A stretch of DNA of 17,482 nt from Candidatus Methanophagales archaeon (lineage in GTDB: Archaea > Halobacteriota > Syntropharchaeia > Alkanophagales > Methanospirareceae), in assembly GCA_014061035.1 (NCBI GenBank), contig JACGMN010000095.1, positions 1 to 17,482 on the forward strand, given 5' to 3'. The notes beneath the pieces were generated by a model. It had not been told where the DNA came from and did no database searches. It saw only the letters and a list, made by a program, of their open reading frames with translations. A program made the position numbers and the translations under genes. Below, in pieces: positions 15,141 to 17,482 of this stretch (position 1 is its first letter; the number at the start of each line of letters is the position of its first letter).

Positions 15141-15947
15141 ATGTTTGAGGCTAAGATAGATGCAAACGTATTGAGAGAAAGTATAGAGACAATTACAGCA
15201 GTAGTAGATGAAGGAAAATTAAGAATAACAGAGGAGGGGCTTAAACTGAGGGCTGTCGATCCAGCAAATGTAGCAATGGTCTCTTTTGAGTTGCAGCGTG
15301 ATGCTTTTGATGATTACCGGTTTGAGAGGGAATCAAAATCAGAATCAAAATCAGAATCAGAAGTTGAAGCTGCGGGTGATACTCCGGAGGCTCTGGAGGC
15401 TATTGAAGTAGGCATAGATTTCGTTAAGTTGCTCGGGATACTGGGAATAGGAGGAAGAGAGGAGGTAAATTTGAGACTTGATGGGCGGGCGCAAAAATTG
15501 TTTACGCGGATGGGCAGTCTCGCTTATACCATTTCATTGCTTGATACCGCGTCATTAAGAAAAGAACCGAAGGTTCCGGAGCTTGAATTCCCAGTGCAAG
15601 TGATAATAGAAATAGAGGAGTTCAGGAGGACGGTCCGCGCTGCGGAAAGGATAGGCGACCACATAGTGCTTGGCGTTGATGGCGAAGAGTTTTATATGGC
15701 GGTAGAGGGCGAGATGGATAAACTGCGGCTAACGTTGAGAAAGGAGCAGTTAATACATCTGACACCGGGAACGCTCCATTCGCTCTACTCGCTGGACTAC
15801 ATCGCAGCAATGAGCAAAGGAATGAGTCGTGCGGATAATATAACCCTCAATCTGGGTAAGGATTATCCATTACAGATAGATTTTGAAGTCGCGGATGGTA
15901 AAGGAAAAGTCAGTTATTTGCTTGCACCGAGAATAGAGTCGGAGTAA
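15141..15947 (+). CDS. pcn: DNA polymerase sliding clamp (PCNA)
   Basis: 268 residues; archaeal PCNA is usually about 245-250. The homotrimeric ring tethers polymerase, FEN1, ligase and other PIP-box proteins to DNA. The start MFEAKIDANVLRESIETI, then ITEEGLKLRAVDPANVAMVSFEL (29-51) with the conserved RAVDPANVAMV, identify it. The interdomain connector lies around VPELEFP (about 150). The end, YLLAPRIES, is the standard C-terminus. The extra length comes from a Ser/Glu/Lys-rich insert at about residues 63-87, between DDYRFE and EVGIDFVKLL, encoded partly by a tandem 12-bp repeat. The insert falls where other PCNAs have a short loop, so the fold should be kept. The stop overlaps the ATG of the next, interrupted ORF (TAATG), and priL follows, making a pcn-priL replication operon. 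Confidence 0.96.
   Translation: MFEAKIDANVLRESIETITAVVDEGKLRITEEGLKLRAVDPANVAMVSFELQRDAFDDYRFERESKSESKSESEVEAAGDTPEALEAIEVGIDFVKLLGILGIGGREEVNLRLDGRAQKLFTRMGSLAYTISLLDTASLRKEPKVPELEFPVQVIIEIEEFRRTVRAAERIGDHIVLGVDGEEFYMAVEGEMDKLRLTLRKEQLIHLTPGTLHSLYSLDYIAAMSKGMSRADNITLNLGKDYPLQIDFEVADGKGKVSYLLAPRIESE
15330..15359 (+). repeat. 12-bp tandem repeat within pcn
   Basis: GAATCAAAATCA occurs twice (15330-15341, 15342-15353) and is followed by GAATCA. In frame it encodes the ESKSESKSES run of the PCNA insert. The period is a multiple of three, so copy changes would keep the frame. Confidence 0.7.
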
Positions 15948-16138
15948 TGGAAGGCGTGATTGAAGGACTGAAACGAAGTGAAGATTAGTAGTTACTCAGT
16001 CAAAGGGAGAGATAAATCACCTTATTTGAAGTTAAAAAAGCATTGGAGTTATATCCGATCGTCAAGGTTCTCGAAGAGAGGGGTCAAGAAGAAATATTTG
16101 GTGATGAATTGAAAAAGATGAAAGAAGAAATATTATGA
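15947..16138 (+). pseudogene. Small ORF between pcn and priL, one frame with three internal stops
   Basis: An ATG at 15947 overlaps the pcn stop (TAATG) and reads MEGVIEGLKRSED, then meets TAG TAG (15986-15991) and, seven codons later, TAA (16013-16015). The very same frame then gives a protein-like stretch, ITLFEVKKALELYP, then IVKVLEERGQEEIFGDELKK, ending at TGA 16136-16138, which overlaps the priL ATG at 16135 (ATGA). Both junctions are the coupled overlaps expected of a real middle gene in an operon. Removing the 30 bp from the first TAG to the TAA would leave an intact protein of about 53 residues. I do not recognise the family. It may be a remnant, or only the downstream part may be translated from a non-ATG start (a TTG is at 16043). 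Confidence 0.5.
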
Positions 16139-17223
16139 TGAACTGGCGTGCGGAACCTACACGTATATGCCTTTATCCTTTCCTATCGGCGGCATCGAAA
16201 CATGTAGAAGAATCAGGAGTAACGCTGGAGGATTTGATAAGCTCCGCTGTTTTTGAACGTGCGAGGTTAAGAGGTAAAGAGCGGATAATAGAAGCGATAA
16301 GGGGTGGAGCGGTCCGAAAGCCGGCTATAATTAGCAATGCGCAACCGGAGATGGAATTATTATCTTATCCCTATGCTCGTATTCTTCTCTCATGTATCGG
16401 CGATGAGTATCTTATCCGTAGGTACGCGCTGTCCGAGGCTAAAGCGGCACACGAAAAGATATTAGCCAGCACTTATTCCAGCTCGGATATTATTTACGAA
16501 CTGTCCAAAGAATTTGGCATACGGGTGGATTTCTTACCTGGTGACCGAGAGCAGGTTCAGATGCCTTTCGTTGATTATCTGCGATTCACTGCTAATCTTC
16601 GAGATAAAAGATGGAAACTGGTGAACCGTGGGTTGGAGAAGGGTAGGGTAAAACTCAGAAAGAGCGAATTTGTACGGATTATCCAGGAAGCGATACATGA
16701 GCGGATAAAGAAAGACCTTCCACTGGCTGTCCCTGCTGATCTGTGCGAATCATTACGGCGATATACTGAAGCAATAGAAATTGAACTGAAGGAACGGCGT
16801 AAAAAGGTCGGTGAGAGCGGTTTTGATGCAAGTTCTGACTTTCGTGTGAAAGACCCTAACTGTTTCCCGCCATGCATCACGGTTATTCTGAGTAATTTAA
16901 AAGAAGGTGTAAACGTGCCGCACACGGGACGATTTGCGGTTACTGCGTTTTTACTGAACATCGGTCTCACAATAGACGAAATCCTGGAGATTTATAAGAA
17001 CTCACCAGATTTTAACGAAGAGAAAACGAGGTACCAGGTGGAGCATATAGCAGGTACAGATACCGGCGATTTGGGAACTACGCGTTATACAGCGCCATCA
17101 TGCGAGACCATGCGTACGTACGGCAACTGTGCTAACGTCAAGAGTGATGACGTCTGCGAGAAGATCAATCATCCTTTAAGCTACTATAAACTGAAATTGA
17201 AATTAAAATTAAAATCGAAATGA
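16135..17223 (+). CDS. priL: DNA primase large subunit
   Basis: 362 residues. It is the regulatory, iron-sulphur subunit of the archaeal/eukaryotic-type primase; it works with catalytic PriS (not in this window) in starting new strands. The N-terminal all-helical part is about 1-225. The C-terminal [4Fe-4S] domain has DPNCFPPCI (Cys243, Cys247), a family block GVNVPHTGRFAVTAFLLNIG, then NSPDFNEEKTRYQVEHI. APSCETM (Cys323), YGNC (Cys332) and DDVCEKINHPLSYY (Cys341) follow. One of Cys243/247 plus Cys323, 332 and 341 are the expected cluster ligands. The end carries an extra KLKLKLKLKSK tail from a six-base repeat. Two ATGs open the frame (16135 and 16138); the first makes an ATGA overlap with the preceding ORF. 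Its stop overlaps the ATG of a following frame (17220). Confidence 0.94.
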   Translation: MMNWRAEPTRICLYPFLSAASKHVEESGVTLEDLISSAVFERARLRGKERIIEAIRGGAVRKPAIISNAQPEMELLSYPYARILLSCIGDEYLIRRYALSEAKAAHEKILASTYSSSDIIYELSKEFGIRVDFLPGDREQVQMPFVDYLRFTANLRDKRWKLVNRGLEKGRVKLRKSEFVRIIQEAIHERIKKDLPLAVPADLCESLRRYTEAIEIELKERRKKVGESGFDASSDFRVKDPNCFPPCITVILSNLKEGVNVPHTGRFAVTAFLLNIGLTIDEILEIYKNSPDFNEEKTRYQVEHIAGTDTGDLGTTRYTAPSCETMRTYGNCANVKSDDVCEKINHPLSYYKLKLKLKLKSK

Positions 17224-17482
17224 AGAGCGATCTTTTTTAAGCGTAAAGAGAAAGAGCAGGAAAAGAAGATCGAGATACAGCAAACGCGTATTAACGAGCT
17301 TGAATCAGAACAAAAATCGATTTATACGCGATTAGCGAAGCAGGAGGCGCGAACAAAAGAAGGCGGTATCTGATAAACAAGAAGCAGATCTGGCGTTGAA
17401 GAAAGCGAAAGAAAAGATAGGAACTCTTGAAGAGACGCTTGAGAATCTGAGAGCGGAGCAGCAAAAAAATGACGAGCAGAGA
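17220..17482 (+). pseudogene. Coiled-coil protein gene broken by two frameshifts, cut by the window end
   Basis: ATG at 17220 overlaps the priL stop (ATGA) and gives MKSDLF before TAA. From the same T6 run (17233-17238) another frame continues FKRKEKEQEKKIEIQQ, then NELESEQKSIYTRLAKQEA, to TGA at 17371. Near 17350 a third frame takes over with EQKKAVSDKQEADLALKK and LEETLENLRAEQQKNDEQR, open to the window end. Joined, these make one Lys/Glu/Gln-rich continuous coiled coil with a short N-terminus, fitting one ancestral gene in the pcn-priL operon. One T too many in the homopolymer would explain the first shift. I cannot name the protein: long coiled coils give no family signal. Local sequence error is a real alternative to decay here. 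Confidence 0.5.

Noticed and set aside
15986..15991. TAG TAG in the pcn-priL spacer ORF as pyrrolysine codons
   Set aside because: A TAA follows seven codons later in the same frame, so pyrrolysine decoding would not rescue the ORF; no pyl gene is in the window.

Overview
This window is archaeal chromosome, most likely from a methanogen-related euryarchaeon (Halobacteriota: methanogen, ANME or alkane-oxidising type). The evidence is an F420-dependent methylene-tetrahydromethanopterin dehydrogenase (Mtd) fragment, a group II chaperonin (thermosome), archaeal-type PurA, PurP, PCNA and PriL, a Methanosarcina-like GluRS, and AT-rich TATA-type promoters. I cannot fix the genus. About ten large frames read through cleanly, so the broken genes described below are probably real decay, not general sequencing noise.

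Layout. (1) 1-6123, minus strand, in transcription order: pflB (pyruvate formate-lyase), pflA (its radical-SAM activase), purA, gltX, then mtd (cut by the window edge, apparently with its own promoter). The first four genes overlap or lie 22 bp apart, so they look like one operon. (2) 6124-6529, a 406-bp divergent intergenic region. It holds the pflB promoter, a 47-codon orphan ORF, a 113-bp element with perfect 15-bp inverted ends and heptamer repeats, and an AAAGT pentamer array. (3) 6530-10334, plus strand: purP, a 2-isopropylmalate/citramalate synthase, and an SCP2-type thiolase, tightly spaced. (4) 10335-10497, a second copy of the heptamer repeat, then a clear thermosome promoter. (5) 10498-14157: thermosome and dnaK, separated by a T-rich terminator. 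(6) 14155-15010: a palindrome across the dnaK stop and a decayed Cas4/DUF83-type nuclease pseudogene on the minus strand. (7) 15011-17482: replication genes pcn (PCNA) and priL (large primase subunit), an interrupted small ORF between them, and a frame-broken coiled-coil gene after priL.

How the genes work together. PFL splits pyruvate into formate and acetyl-CoA. PurP uses free formate to formylate AICAR, which archaea with methanopterin C1 carriers need because they lack the formyl-tetrahydrofolate route. PurA takes the resulting IMP towards AMP. The genes beside purP (LeuA/CimA and thiolase) use acetyl-CoA, the other PFL product. The two divergent operons can therefore be read as a supply-and-use module for both PFL products, centred on the 6.1-6.5 kb intergenic region. 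This is inference from neighbourhood.

The most unusual points are the formate/acetyl-CoA module, the multiply broken Cas4-like gene next to pcn, the pcn-priL spacer ORF that keeps one frame but carries three stops, the dispersed inverted-repeat/heptamer element, and hexamer expansions in PCNA, PriL and the pseudogene. I found no rRNA, tRNA, CRISPR array or intact transposase.
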